Shown here: positions 11,081 to 23,320 of the stretch, one piece after another | Layout of the letters: each line of letters starts with the position of its first letter | How positions within the stretch are numbered: the first letter of the stretch is position 1 | DNA from: Schistocephalus solidus | Taxonomy: Eukaryota > Platyhelminthes > Cestoda > Diphyllobothriidea > Diphyllobothriidae | Assembly (NCBI GenBank): GCA_017591395.1 | Contig: WEDG01000461.1 | Span: 215,376-279,375 of the forward strand | Reading direction: 5' to 3' | DNA: 64,000 nucleotides | The notes under the pieces: model-generated | Database searches by the model: none | What the model saw: the letters and a program-made list of their open reading frames with translations, nothing else | What the model was told of the DNA's origin: nothing | Made by a program: the position numbers and the translations under genes

Positions 11081-14000
11081 TAATGAAATATGAGGTGGTT
11101 GAGCGGCACACACTTGAGTGTTATTTTAGTGCGCTGCACGCGCAGAAAGCTATTTAATAATGAAGATTCCACTTCAGATCAGTTTATTTAAGGGAACACC
11201 GGTCCAAACAGGGCCAAATCTAACGTTTTTGCTATCCAGTAATTTCCATACACTATTGAAAGCTCCAAAACAAAATATTTTGCTTTTATCCTCTGTACCA
11301 TAAGCGGAAATTAATATAAGACAGAAAAAGTAAAATTTGGTTTTGCTTTCAGGAAAACCCGATTAAATAGAGTTACGATTAATCACATTGTTTTCAGGAA
11401 AAAAAGGACGGATTCGGTTAAGAAAATGCAGTTTTGCAAATAAGTGACGTTATGGGCCAAACACAAATCATAAATAAACTTGTGTGACTATACTTTGTTT
11501 TAGAACAACGAAAAGTAGAATCTTAAACACGCACAGATATGACAAACCATGACATGCCATCAATTTTCTCTGTCACGATGTACGCGAAAGATGTCCAGGC
11601 AGTTTTTATTGCCAGTTCAACGAACGAATATGGAGACTTGAAACGAAAAGGGCAGAAGATTGATATTTTTGCGCATAATTTAAGCATATATTCGAAAACG
11701 CGGTTGTGCTGTAACAATCTTGGAATGGATTGAAAAGTAAGTAAATAAAGCAAAAATGCACCAATATAAAGAAATAAGTGGGTTTATTCATTTTCAGCAG
11801 ACACTGAATCCCTTATTTTCAGCTTAGTCGAAAAACCGGTTGAATATGCCCATTTCTTCTTTGACTTGATCTTCGAAAACGGTTAAGCACGTAGAAATTG
11901 AACAAAAATATGCACTAAAGGTGTTTTTTAAGAGTAACTTTTATAAGTTTATTCAATCAATCATAGTCAAAGTAATTGCCGCATTATTTTCTGGGTTTTT
12001 ATTATTCTTGGCAACGAGTTTTTATGTTTGTATGAGTCTACAAATATGACCCAAACGACCAGCTGCATTGGAAAAACTGTCTTTGAACTCACTATTTCGG
12101 TAAATAACTGTATGTCATATCTTATTTTGAAGGTTTTGATAAGCACACACACAGATTTCAGAATTATGGGCAATAGACCGAAAAAAAATAAAACGTTATA
12201 TATTCACCGCCATTTTAAGAACAATCTGTAATTCAGCGTAATACAACAACTTAAATACTTATGAAGAAATTTAAATAAGTGAAGCTGGTAATGTGAATGT
12301 CTCCCCCATTACATTTCTATTTGATCCTTTTGATTCTTGCATAATCTGTTAAGTCATCCTTTTCTCTTAGTGAATGTAAACAATTTTTTCTAAACGTTTT
12401 GAATGATATTTTAAAAATAAAGCGTATTTCTCTTTCGTTATTTCATTGAAACTTTTACACAATTGCTTGCCAATCCTACGGTCAAACGATAAAAAACTTA
12501 GTTTCAAGAAAAAGCTTCCGCTAATTTATGCCTCATCCTGGAAAGATGCTTCATGTGTTAAAACCATGGATACGGTGCGCATTCCCTTAAATATGGGCAC
12601 CTCAGAATGTTTTGGCAGGGACTTATTAAATATATATCAACCAAGCTGTTTCAAGGAGCCGCAAGTTCTAGTATTAAATATTCGTCAAATTCCTTGTGAG
12701 ACATTTGTCGGGGTATTGAGGATTACAGAGCGTGGTTAATTTGCTTAAAATAAAATGGATTGCCGTAGAGACTCCCCGTGGTTTGCCAATGAAAGCAAGA
12801 GTTCAAGGAAGCAACTGAGAAGGAGAATAATATGCAATCGCTGGCACAAGGAGTATATAGGCCTCTAGTTGTGAATCTTTACTCAAACTCATAATCTGAA
12901 CGTCTTCTTTGTACATTTTGGAAAATTTACAGTTGTAGCTTACCTTAATCTATTTTGGCTGAATATTGGCAAACTGGAGATCGGTCGATTTGTTTCATTT
13001 ACAGGAGTAAGCTGAAAAGAACGCCTGTGTTACTGAGTTTAAATTTTCTCAGTGGTTGAGGAGTGTATACATCTAACACCTAAAAAGTGGGCAAATGACA
13101 TCATTTAGAATGTACTGAATCAACCGTAGCATTATATTTCCCTTCAAAATGAATCCGTCAAAGTTATTTGTTCCGAATAGTAATAAATTGATAAGCTAAT
13201 GGCTTTTGGGAAAATAATATAATTTACTGAGCTTGTCTTGTATAATCATACTACATTATTGAGATTGCTGCGCAAATATTTTGCTTTAACAAATAGAATC
13301 AAACAGCCGAAATTCAGAAGAAGTAGGAGAGAAAAAATAAGAAGATATGATCTCCATTATAAGATATTTATTTGTCCGAATTCCCGGATTCTCATTCGAA
13401 GTCATCATTTGTGACTGCAACTGTCTCAGTTGATTAATTCGAGTGCGTATCGGAAAGGTCCTGCCAACGAACATCTTTTTTAACGATCGTATTTTCTTTT
13501 ATTTTGAGTTTTTTTGTTGGATTTATATACATCTGAAAACTCAAATACAAAGAAATGTCTCCGTTATTTCTATAATATATCATGTATGGTTCTTGTGTAT
13601 TTTATCAACATCATATAGGTTTTTTTGACTCCCGACTACAGTCCGTAGCCACATCTTCAATTAAAATGGCTGCTCATGGTGGGTTAAGTAAACTTATATT
13701 CCAAACTGAACCGACAATTATGCTGAGTGATTTGGTATGTTTTCAAGTAAGGAAATACTTTAGAGGCCTTCTTACCGACATGAAATAACCGTCCTTTCAG
13801 GTGAAAATATCGGTTTTGCAAATAAAGACGGTAACGATGGAAGTATATTGTTAAAGAATGTTCGATTCCATGTATGCTCTCTCTCTCTCTCCATTTTACT
13901 GCAGGGCAGCTTGGTCACTGAATTAATCAGTTAGTTGACATGAATTCCGATGGATATGCAACAAGTTTGCACGATAATAGTGCAAAATGCATAAAAAACT

Positions 14001-14376
14001 CGCAAGAAGTCTTTTGAAACCTTTGAATGAATCTATGTCCTTTTTCACCAAAAAATCGTGGGTAAGAAGGTAGAAGGGCATTAAAAATATTCCTTTCTTA
14101 TAACTGTGGTGGGCAAATTTTGTATGCATATTGAAAAATGATCAGTCTTATACGGCAGGCTATTTTCAGAGCTTAATAAAGCATCGACTGAAGAGACGTT
14201 TGAGGAAAGGAACCAGAAAAGCACTGGTTTAAGAAAATTTGATGAGGTCAGAATATAGAGTCGGAAAAGAGGGGACCACAGACCATAGCAGACCGCTGTG
14301 CTCAACGTTGTGGGTGGGTTGAGATATGTGTCATTTTCATAAAAAGACCAACTGAGGAGAATAATGGACGTGATCG
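11081..14376. other. No gene recognised; short CT microsatellite
   Basis: AT-rich sequence with only short random open frames in both strands and no recognisable protein similarity. It holds a CT dinucleotide run at 13877-13891. Small A/T homopolymers are common. I see no splice-flanked exon-like block. Confidence 0.5.
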
Positions 14377-14990
14377 TTGGGACAACCGCTTTATTCGTCT
14401 GACGTTTCGGATTTCAACTTGAAACCACCTTCAGAGACAATATCAGATACGTGTAATTCGTACACAGGCAGTTGTAACATTTACAGGATGCAGTTACTAT
14501 GCCAATTCATACCTATGTCAATAAGCGGCTTCCCTGGCCTCTGGTGGCTTGGTGGCTGGCATTCGGGTTGTTATCCACTGCGATTTCAACAACCATGTTT
14601 GAGTTTGGCTAAATGTTTGCTCGGCCACCTGACTCACTGGAATTGATGTTGGTAAATGCATTCTCCTGATTGCTTACCCGAGCGGCTGCCGGCTGTAGCC
14701 AAACTGAATCTGAACACCGAATGTGGGTTAAGGAGGCCATGACACTTGTTATGAGACTGGGGGCAAAGCAACTCACGACTCCCGCGATTATCCTCTCTCG
14801 CGAGCATGTCGGCCTCATCGAAATTGAATTTATGGTGGATTTTCGTCAAATGATCTGTGACTTGAGAAGTGGCGTCATTTCACCGCAATGTCGCCAGGGG
14901 TTCAGCATTTCGCATTTTTTCAGTTAATCTGAATTTGTTTTCTCTGCCTGCAGCTGCAACACATTCGATTAACAACCTCAGATGTTTCAT
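14377..14990 (-). pseudogene. Penelope-like element, 3' end with GIY-YIG endonuclease tail
   Basis: On the minus strand the sequence reads NDATSQVTDHLTK then HHKFNFDEADMLARED and RGSRELL, the C-terminal half of a GIY-YIG endonuclease as found at the end of Penelope-like retroelement proteins. It is followed by a 3' untranslated part whose plus-strand complement contains CTTTATTCGTCTGACGTTTCG near 14390 and a GAAACCACCTTCAGAGAC block. That arrangement, a fixed GAAACGTCAGAC box followed by AATAAAG, is typical of the 3' ends of these elements. A stop and frameshifts occur (for example near 14905). The RT domain is absent, so this is a truncated copy. Confidence 0.7.
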
Positions 14991-17286
14991 GTCACGGCAG
15001 TAGGCCATTTTCCTTAGTATATACAGCCTGGTGTTTGACGAATAAGGCTTGTTGAAAAGAACATGTAGAAAGTTAAAATGTGAACGGCAGTACCCTAGTC
15101 TCCATCAGTAGACTTAGTTTAACACGCAAAAGATTAACGGTCAAATCATTTGTCAACGTTTGAACTTCGTGATGATACTTGCAGTACAGCTGATATAATT
15201 AACAGTTAATGTCGACTTTACACTCCAGTAAACTCCTAGCCCATCCTTTCATTGTTTGAACTTATCAGGAAGAGTCTTTGTTATTTGCGTGGCAGCTCCC
15301 ACAGCAACTGAGCAGTTGTAAACTGTACCTTTTTGTTTCTGAAAGCATTCACGTGTGGGCACGGAATGTGCCAAGTGGAAAACAGACCTTCTCCGGATAC
15401 GTTACATCCTGTGAAATAAAACAACCAACTGCCGGAAATGTTTGACCTATTGTGTACTGCTAGCCAGTTCTCTTCAAAAATCAGCCAGTTTAATTCGCAT
15501 TCAAATGAATGGGAATGAAAATGTAGGCAAATTACATTGTGTTGGGGTTTCAAAAAACATTCACATAATATCCATAGAGTAAATTCGTATAAAAGATACA
15601 TTTATATCAGATGTTTCCCGGTTTTGAGTAAAAGGCCCAGCGTTGCAGTTTTCATGCAATTCCAGCACAAATGAACTTTTTTTCCTTCCACGCTGATTCC
15701 AGCTTGCTTGGTTAAAACTGCTTGAAAATAGCAGAACATACAGAGAGATAGTCTGCATACGCCGCTAGTTTTTTATTAATTGACGTCGAGCAGTAAGGAT
15801 GAGGGAGGGTTAGATGCAGTCACGTTGCTGACTTCATTTCAAGGATATTGTGGGACAGGGAGTTGCGCAGAGTTCGCCACTCTTTCTTGTGGTCTGCTGG
15901 TGACTGCTGGTCGTGTCACGTTCAAAGAGCGCACTGAGGATAGTTTTCTTTAGTTGGTAGGTGCTTCCCAGCCCGCTGCGAACTGCCTCGGTCCTGACGA
16001 CCTGCTGCGCTTCAAGAACAACAAATGCAATTACAAAAGTGCGCTGAATAGACGAGCTAAAGCACATCGTGTTAACATAGAGGACAAGGTTGGTGACGAG
16101 AAGCACGGTAGGCGGGGTGAAACGCTGTTAACAGGCAGGTACGCAAACGAGACGTGGGATCAAAGTACACCGATCCCAAGGTTACGCAAAGGATTCCGTA
16201 CGTGAATAACGTGTCTGAAATCATTAGCTGCCATCTCGTTTTACTTGTAGTTGGGGTCACAGGAAACAATGCGGCACATAGTAAGGAAGTTAAAAGATTC
16301 GCTCACATGAGAAAAGTCAGTATCAGTATATTTGAGGGAGATGTAGGTGAGTCACCTTTGAATTCCCTATTTGTACATGCGAGTTATGGTATCAAAAAAT
16401 ACTATCTTGGTATGTTGGCAAGGCCAATTGATATGAGCCAACTGGGCGGAACATAGTTGAAAAAGAGCACACAGTGAAAAAATCTTCCGGTGATATTTAA
16501 GAGAAAATACTGTCGTCTGAAATATTTTATCCGATCCGGTGCAGTTTTTAGCAAAACAACTATGCCCAATAATCTGGGAGATTGCGCAGCGCGCAAACGT
16601 CTAAGCATGTAATAGTCGCAAGTAGGAATGAGTCCAGCTATCTAGTTGCAGCCTTTTTGACGTGAGCCGTGTCTATGTTCAAGTTACACGAGGCCTGAAA
16701 TATCTCGAGGAGCGACAACCACATGATTGAAAATCTGCTTGCATTCTGATCCTCCTGATTGCAGTCTATTAACAAGCCCAATATTTCACTCCTCAATACA
16801 TACTGCGCAGGGTAAAATGACTGGCCCTGACGGGAGTGTGCTGTCAAATACCATTTTCAATGACTGTATTAGCGAGCTAAATCGCCAAGCCATTATCACT
16901 GTGATCATCACCCCGTGTGATGAAATTAAGGGAATTTGCGCACTCAGATATGGATAAGCACCCATTAAACGCACCAAGCTTTACCATCAGCAGTTAACTC
17001 GGGGCTGGCAATTGGGTCCGGCATATGGCTGCGTGTAAAATTTATTTCATAAATTCGGCAAATATTTTAAATTTTCCTCACTTAAGTCTGTAAGAGCCTC
17101 TGGCGGTGGATTCGAGCACAGAAACTGAAACTTCGAATCAGAGGTCGCATCTCGCAGTTGTAACGTTGGAATCGGTTTGAACACGTAACTTTGATTGGAT
17201 AATGGTATGTCTGTCTAAATAAAATCGAAAAAGTAACTGAATTATATTACCGACAAAGGAGATGGAGTCTGTGATGTTAAGTTCTA
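14991..17286. other. No gene recognised
   Basis: Several open frames of 60-106 codons occur on both strands (for example 15281-15601 minus and 16154-16456 plus) but none has recognisable domains or supporting splice sites. GC content rises slightly around 15.8-16.2 kb. Old transposon sequence is likely but not identifiable by eye. Confidence 0.4.
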
Positions 17287-17379
17287 GCTTGTTAGCTGTC
17301 ATCAGCTATCCATACCTAACGCCAAGTGTTGCGGCTCTTGAGGCTCGAATTCGCCACCTGTTGGTTAGAAATTAAAGGC
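17287..17379 (-). repeat. tRNA-Arg SINE, inverted partial copy
   Basis: Minus-oriented partial SINE: CTGTCATCAGC near 17296, GAGGCTCGAATTCGCCACC (box B complement) near 17340, then an abrupt switch at about 17379 to a plus-oriented copy. The two tRNA-like parts meet head to head with almost no spacer. Confidence 0.85.
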
Positions 17380-18265
17380 TCGTGTCGCCATGGGTTAGAG
17401 CGTTGGACTTCTAACCACCAGATCACGAATTGCAGCCTCGGTGCCACGACGGCTGGGGTTGGTGTTGCTAGCTGATGATGGCTAATAAGTCAGAAAGGGT
17501 CATTCCAGTCTCCCTTGTCTTTGTCGGTCATGTTATTTTGCCTATATCACTAGCTGTTCCGGGGCTGCAGACGGAGCTCTAGAGTTAGCCCCAAGGAACC
17601 AAGGGAAGAGTGAGTCCTGTAACCGATCGGTGAGCGCCCAACTACCATTGTTAATATTCCCGATGGAAACCGGCAAGACAATGAGCTCGTGGCGCAGTGG
17701 GTAAAGATTGGACTTCTGCCCAACTGATTGCCAGTTCAAGCCTCAGACGCCGCAGCGCCTGGGTAGGGTATGGCTGGCTGATGATGGTTAATAAGTCAGA
17801 AAGGGTCATTCCAGTCTCCTTTTGTCTTTGTCGGTAATATCATTCTGCCTTTATCATTAACCGCTCTGCGGCTGCTGGCGGGGTTGTAGAGTAAGCCCAA
17901 AGGCACAGTGGGACGAGTGAGTCATGTAACCGATGGGTGAGTGCCCAACTACTACTGTTAATATTTCCGATTGAAACCGTTAAGACAACGAGCTCGTGGC
18001 GCAGTGGGCAGAGCGTTGGACTCCTGCCCAACAGGTTGCGAGATCGAGCCTCGGGTGCCGCAGCGCCTGAGGTTGGGTATGGCTGGCTGATGACGGCTAC
18101 TAAGCCAGAAATGGCCATTCCAGTCTCCTTTTGTCTTTGTCGGTAATATCATTCTGCCTATATCACTAGCCGGTCTGCGGTTGCTGGCGGGGCTGTAGAG
18201 TAAGCCCCAAGGCACAGCGGGAAGAGGGATTCCTATAACCGATCATTGTAAAAAAATGAGCTCGC
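17379..18265 (+). repeat. Tandem array of tRNA-Arg-derived SINE, about 3 units
   Basis: A head-to-tail array with period about 305-308 bases. The GAGCTCGTGGCGC start occurs at 17683 and 17990, and an equivalent start at about 17379. Each unit has a tRNA-like head: box A in GTGGCGCAGTGGGTAGAGCG and an arm reading GCGTTGGACTTCT. Box B (GAGTTCGAGCC type) follows. Then come a body with GGCTGGCTGATGACGGCTAATAAG, CCATTCCAGTCTCC and TGTCTTTGTCGGTAATATC, and a tail with GCTGCTGGCGGGGC and AAGCCCCAAGGCACAG. The anticodon-arm sequence points to tRNA-Arg(TCT) as ancestor. A truncated fourth head (ATGAGCTCG) is seen at 18257. It is not a functional tRNA: the 3' acceptor half is missing. Confidence 0.88.
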
Positions 18266-18631
18266 AAATAATGGTGGATATAAAAAGGCGTAAAATGATA
18301 TGCTTTGTCGTTGAGAACTCTTTTCTTGTTTCACTTATGCAATTTTTTTTTTCTTATGTCAGAAGTTGTAGCTGCTGGACTAGTCGCTCATCCATGGTCT
18401 CGATAGAAGTTAAAGAAAACAGCAGACTGATTCAGCGTATCTACTTCGAAGAACGAAAGATTTTTTTAGCATGCGATATTCGATTAAACGAAACAAACGC
18501 AGTAACGTATAGGTCGAGTGTTGCCCTTTACAGTTAAAAAAAAAACGCTGACTATCAAGCAAACATTAATGAAACCTTCAGCGTTGTGTGGAAGCCACTG
18601 CTATAAGACAAAAAAGAGGGTGTTAGATGAA

Positions 18632-18800
18632 CATTGCCGACAATGAAAAGGGCGACAGGATAGACAGTCATACCAAACCGGTGCTCAATCCCGCGACCCG
18701 TTGATCAGAAGACCGATACTTTAAGCATTTGAGCAACGGTTTCGTTGATTTTTTGGTTTAAGATCGGGAATATTGGCATTAGTTAACGAACGCTCAACGA
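18632..18800 (-). repeat. tRNA-Arg SINE, decayed partial copy
   Basis: Minus-oriented copy. It starts with ATTGCCGACAATGAAAAGGG, passes through a box B complement at about 18691-18705 (TCAATCCCGCGACC) and ends with GATCGGGAATATTGGCATTAG and a CGCTCAACGAGC remnant. The body is deleted between the body and head blocks. Confidence 0.75.
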
Positions 18801-18814
18801 GCTCTAACGGTACC

Positions 18815-19218
18815 ATTCATGTCCCTTTACTACTGCTGGGGTGTAGGGGTACTAGTTAGGGGCAGCACCACACAGCTTGCATTTGGTCGCTCCATTTGTC
18901 TCGTACAGGTGGTGAATGCTCCTGTGGCCGCCTCTAACTGGTACCCAACTCTCACCTGTGGCTCCTCGAAGTTGGGTTCTTCCCAGCGGCCACACCCCGG
19001 GCAACCGTCACAACCGGCGGGCTAAACCAGGTGAGGGTCTCCGGTGTTGTGTGTGCCTCCACACTCGGTATGTCTGACTCCCGAACTTCCCACCTCCCCC
19101 TCTCAAAACGTCCTACGGTGGGGGCTACAGCAACCCCGTAGGCGGCCCAGACTAACTCGGGTCGTTCTCCCACTAAAACAAATCCGTGACCCATAGTGGA
19201 GTTCGGCAGCCGTCTGGG
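18815..19218 (+). mobile_element. LINE family A, presumed 5' untranslated region
   Basis: GC-rich sequence directly upstream of the LINE open frame, sharply different from the AT-rich surroundings. It contains GCTCCTGTGGCCGCCTC near 18920 and CTCCCCCTCTCAAAACGTCC near 19095. A second, minus-strand fragment of this region sits at 32474-32556, which supports its being part of the repeat. The exact 5' boundary is uncertain. Confidence 0.6.
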
Positions 19219-22092
19219 ATGTCCGAGCAGCCCTATTTAGAGATAGCACTGCTTGCCTCCTCGCGGAGGAAGGGGCTAGAAAATGTGCCCTAAAAAAATG
19301 CTGGGTCTCACGTCTTCTGCCGCCGGCCGCGGCTCGCAGATCGCAAACTACGCGGTCATAAAACTCAAACAAACAACAATACCCCCCATCCCCATCCCCC
19401 TCGCCATACTCTCCAGGCTGCTCGGGTGAGTCCACTCACACTAGCAGCCTGGAATGTTCGCTCCCTTTTAGACAATCCTAGGAGCAACCGGCCGGAACGA
19501 AGGACAGCGCTAGTCGCTCGGGAACTGGCGCGCTACAAGGTGGACATTGCTGCTCTCAGCGAGACCCGATTCTCTGAGCAGGGTCAGCTGTAGGAGGTGT
19601 GGGCCGGTTACACTTTCTTCTGGAGCGGCCGGCCAAAGGCAGAGCGACGCGAAGCTGGTGTTGCCTTTGCCATCCGTAACGAAATCGTAGGACGTCTGCC
19701 CTGTCTGCCGCAGGGTATCAATGATCGCCTGATGAGCCTCCGCCTGCCTCTTCGGAGAGACCAGTTCGCCACCATCATCAGCGCCTACGCTCCCCCAATA
19801 ACGAGCTCTGATGCGGCGAAGGACAAATTCTACGAGGACCTGCACGCCTTGCTGGTTACTGTGCCGAAAGAGGACAAGTTAGTTGTCCTTGGTGACTTCA
19901 ATGCCCGCGTCGGGACGGACCACGCTGCCTGGCAGGGAGTGCTGGATCCCCACGGTCTCGGTAGCTGTAACGATAACGGCCTCCTTCTTCTGCGCACGTG
20001 TGCTGAACACCGTCTCCTGCTGTCCAACACCTTCTTCCGCCTTCCGACGCGGGAGAAGGCCACGTCAGATGCACCCTCGGTCGCGGCGCTGGCATCTGCT
20101 GGACTATGTTCTCGTCCGGAGGCGAGATCGACAGGACGTGCTGGTAACCAAGGCGATCCGCGATGCCGATGGTTGGACAGATCACCGCCTCGTCATTTCT
20201 CAGATGAGGCTCCGACTGCAACCCCGACGAAGGCCCCAAGGTAAGAGGCCGCCATGTAAAGTTAAATACTCTTTTTATTAAATTTGCCTGCTCACTGTTT
20301 TGATTTCAGCAACCAAATAACCGAGAAACTGGAGGACCTGCATGCTCCAGATGATACCGCTACCGTGGAGACACGATGGTGTCAACTGCGAAATGTCATC
20401 CAGTCCACCGCCCTCGATGTACTCGGACGCGCACATCGTCGACACCAGGACTGGTTTGACGACCATGACGCCGACATCAGCAACTTACTCGCGGAGAAGA
20501 ATAGACTACACAAAGCCTACATGGACCTTCGGACTGACGCCACCAAATCAGCCTTTTTCAGATGCCGGCGCCTTGTACAACAACGGCTGCGGGAGATGCA
20601 GGATGCCTGGATGATCCGAAAGGCTGAGGAAATCCAGGGGTTTGCGGACCGCAATGAAATGAAAAACTTTTTCAAAGCCATCAAGGCCATCTACGGCCCG
20701 TGTATCAAGGGGTCCGCACCGCTGCTCAGCTCTGACGGCACAACACTGCTGACAGAGAAATCGCAAATTCTGAAGCGCTTGGCCGAGCACTTCAGAAGTG
20801 TCCTTAATTGCTCATCAGCCATCTCCGATGCTGCCATTGACCGGCTCCCTCAAGTAACCACGAACAATGACCTGGATCTGCCGCCTTCCCTACCGGAAAC
20901 CATCCGGGCCGTGCAGCAGATTTCCAGCGGTAAAGCACCGGGATCCGACGCAATCCCACCGGAAGTCTACAAGCACGGTGGGCCCCGGCTGATGGCAGAA
21001 CTCACAAAACTCTTCCAGGAGATGTGGCGCCAAAGGACTAGTTCCTCAGGATTTCAAAGACGCGACCATCGTCCATCTCTACAAACGGAAGGGGAACCGG
21101 CAACTCTGTGATAATCACAGAGGCATCTCGTTGCTCAACATCGCCGGGAAGATCTTCGCCCGTATCCTTCTCAATCGTCTTAACGGTCACCTAGAGCAGG
21201 GCCTGCTCCCAGAAAGCCAATGTGGCTTCCGCCGACACCGCGGAACAACCGATATGATCTTTGCCGCCCGCCAGCTACAAGAGAAGTGTCAGGAGATGCG
21301 AACTCACCTATAAACTACCTTCGTGGATCTAACGAAAGCCTTTGACACGGTGAATCGTGACGGACTGTGGAAAGTCATGCGGAAATTCGGCTGTCCTGAG
21401 CGGTTTACGCACATGGTGCGTCAGCTTCATGACGGGATGTCGGCGCGCGTCACTGACAACGGGACGGTATCCGAAGGATTCGCAGTGACCAACGAGGTGA
21501 AGCAGGGCTGCGTACTGGCCCCCACCCTCTTCAGTCTCATGTTCTCGGCTATGCTGATGGCCGCCTACCGTGATGAGCAGCCTGGTATCCGCATCGCCTA
21601 CAGAACTGACGGGCACCTTCTCAACAGTCGGCGTATGCAGGCTCCAACGCGCGTGTCTACGACTAAAGTCCATGACTTGCTCTTCGCGGACGACTGCGCC
21701 ATTAACACCGTGACGGAGGAGGACATGCAAAGGAGCATGGACCTCTTCGCCGAAGGCTGCGCCGATTTCGGATTAAACAAATCAGTACAGCCAAAACGGT
21801 TGTCATGCACCAGCCGCCACCCAGCACGGAATACAATGCTCTTCGAATCAATGTCAACGGTGCTCAACTCAAAAACGTGGAAACCTTCGCTTATCTAGGA
21901 AGCACGATGTCACGCAACACGAGAATCGATGACGAGGTTGCCCAACGGATCTCCAAAGCTAGTCAGGCCTTCGGCCGGCTGCAGGCCTCCGTGTGGAATC
22001 GCCTCGGTATTTACCTGAACACCAAACTGAAGATGTACAAGGCCGTCGTCTTGACGACACTCCTTTACGGAGCGGAAACCTGGACGCGTTAA
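19219..22092 (+). pseudogene. LINE family A polyprotein (APE endonuclease + reverse transcriptase), inactive, 3' truncated
   Basis: The frame starts at ATG 19219 and hits TAA at 19291. The endonuclease domain begins near 19441 (LAAWNVRSLL), with SETRF near 19560, then TAG at 19591, [10 protein letters not shown] near 19887 and a decayed WTDHRLV near 20175. The RT domain holds SSGKAPGSDAIPPEVY near 20930, GISLLNIAGKIFARILLNRL near 21125, FVDLTKAFDTVNR near 21323, VKQGCVLAPTLFSLM near 21500 and the catalytic LFADD at 21680-21694. Frameshifts lie near 20060, 20270, 21040 and 21780, with another TAA at 21311. The copy ends in [10 protein letters not shown] at 22092, just before the C-terminal region seen in the 24.6-26.0 kb copy. 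An APE-type non-LTR retrotransposon; RTE-like is my best guess, clade not resolved. The product would have nicked DNA and copied its own RNA. Confidence 0.93.
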
Positions 22093-22787
22093 TTGATCAT
22101 TAATTGCTAAGCCATGGGTAATCCAATACAAAATTACATTAGGTAAGCGTAAGGTTTCCTCATCTTGACCGCATTTGCGATAAAATTCAATTTGAGAAGA
22201 AACAGTCAATCATTTTTTCCTTAAGGGTGCACGGACATTGTATTGTACTCGGTCCTACGATCAGGTCAGATAATTGGTTGCATTATCAGATACCGCAAGG
22301 TCCTCATTCCAGTTGAAATGAAGCAAATCTGCACGGACAGTGTTGGGAGCGTTGCTTTATGAGAAGTGACACGGATTCCAAAATTCAGTACACAATTTTC
22401 CGTTTGAATGATGGCAAATAACTCGGGAATAACTACGTCAACGTTCTTGAATTGTCAGTGAAATTTTATGGATTACTTGTAATGTTGGCCCCGTTAAAAA
22501 AACGAATAGTGGCCAAGCATACAGCCGCACACGACAACCGTGTTTCCGTGTCACCTAATTCGCCCCCACCCAGTTCCTGCCACGAGGTCAGAAACATCAT
22601 GTCCTCCATATGATTCTCTCTTTCTCTGTGTCACGGCCTCAGGGCACTTAACCTTACCCTCCGCTCGCATCCCCTTTTCCCAAGAGTAAAAACTGCACAC
22701 CCTCTCTACCACCCTCTCCACAGCTGCGGGTCGTTTTCCATTCAAAATCCAATTTTTCTGACAGTAGCTTGCCCTTAAGTGTCATAT
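22093..22787. other. No gene recognised
   Basis: Mixed sequence. The stretch 22545-22745 is notably C-rich on the plus strand (repeated CCCTC/CTCTC text) compared with its AT-rich surroundings and may belong to an unnamed repeat. No coding similarity seen. Confidence 0.4.
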
Positions 22788-23100
22788 GCAGGGTGGCCCA
22801 TAAGTTGTACAACCAGTTCGAATGGAATATTTTTTATTGGCTTTTCTACATTTGGTAACTTTACTGTGTAGTAAATAAAATAGGAAATTTTGAATCCTGA
22901 GGAAAATAATCATCCCGCTCCCACGACCGTAATATTCGGCTTCATAAACACGGTTCCCAATTTCACGGCAATTTAAATATCCTTCCGAATGTTGTCCTTA
23001 GGCTGCTGAATGATTCCGGGCTTATTGGTAGTGCAACATGGTAGCCTATGGTTTGACCGAATTTTAAATTCTACGGTATTAAGCGCTGATTAAAAATCAG
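22788..23100 (-). pseudogene. Possible mariner-like fragment with terminal repeat
   Basis: The plus sequence CAGGGTGGCCCATAAGT at about 22790 looks like a terminal inverted repeat of mariner/IS630-type elements. The minus strand upstream of it reads LKDNIRKDI with further decayed text, reminiscent of the C-terminal end of such transposases, where LK.NIR is common. Stops are frequent. Only one end of the element is visible. The similarity is short and the call tentative. Confidence 0.35.
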
Positions 23101-23121
23101 AATTTTCATTGTGGCTGTAGC

Positions 23122-23318
23122 TGTAGGCTCACTCTCGAGTCCTGCCAGCAACCGCACAGCAGCTAGTAGAATACGCAGATTAAAATTGCTGGAAAAGACA
23201 AGGTGGACTGGAATAGCCATTTAATACCCAAACCCAGTTTTTTGCACCACCTAAGGGTCGAACCCGTGACCCGTTAATCAGACGTCCCACCCTCTATCCC
23301 TTTAGCCACAGGCTTGAT
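23122..23318 (-). repeat. tRNA-Arg SINE, minus copy of an inverted pair
   Basis: Matches in order are CTCACTCTCGAGTCCTGCCAGC near 23130, GACAAGGTGGACTGGAATAGCC near 23198, CCAAACCCAG near 23230, and a box B complement GGGTCGAACCCGTGACCCG near 23256. It abuts the plus copy that follows within a few bases. Confidence 0.85.
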
Positions 23319-23320
23319 GT

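Noticed and set aside
17379..18060. Functional tRNA-Arg genes
   Set aside because: Box A and box B are present, but the acceptor stem does not close and the sequence runs on into SINE body; several copies in array form the same structure.
19510..20239. Minus-strand open frames over the LINE (up to 113 codons)
   Set aside because: They are antisense shadows of the GC-rich endonuclease coding region.
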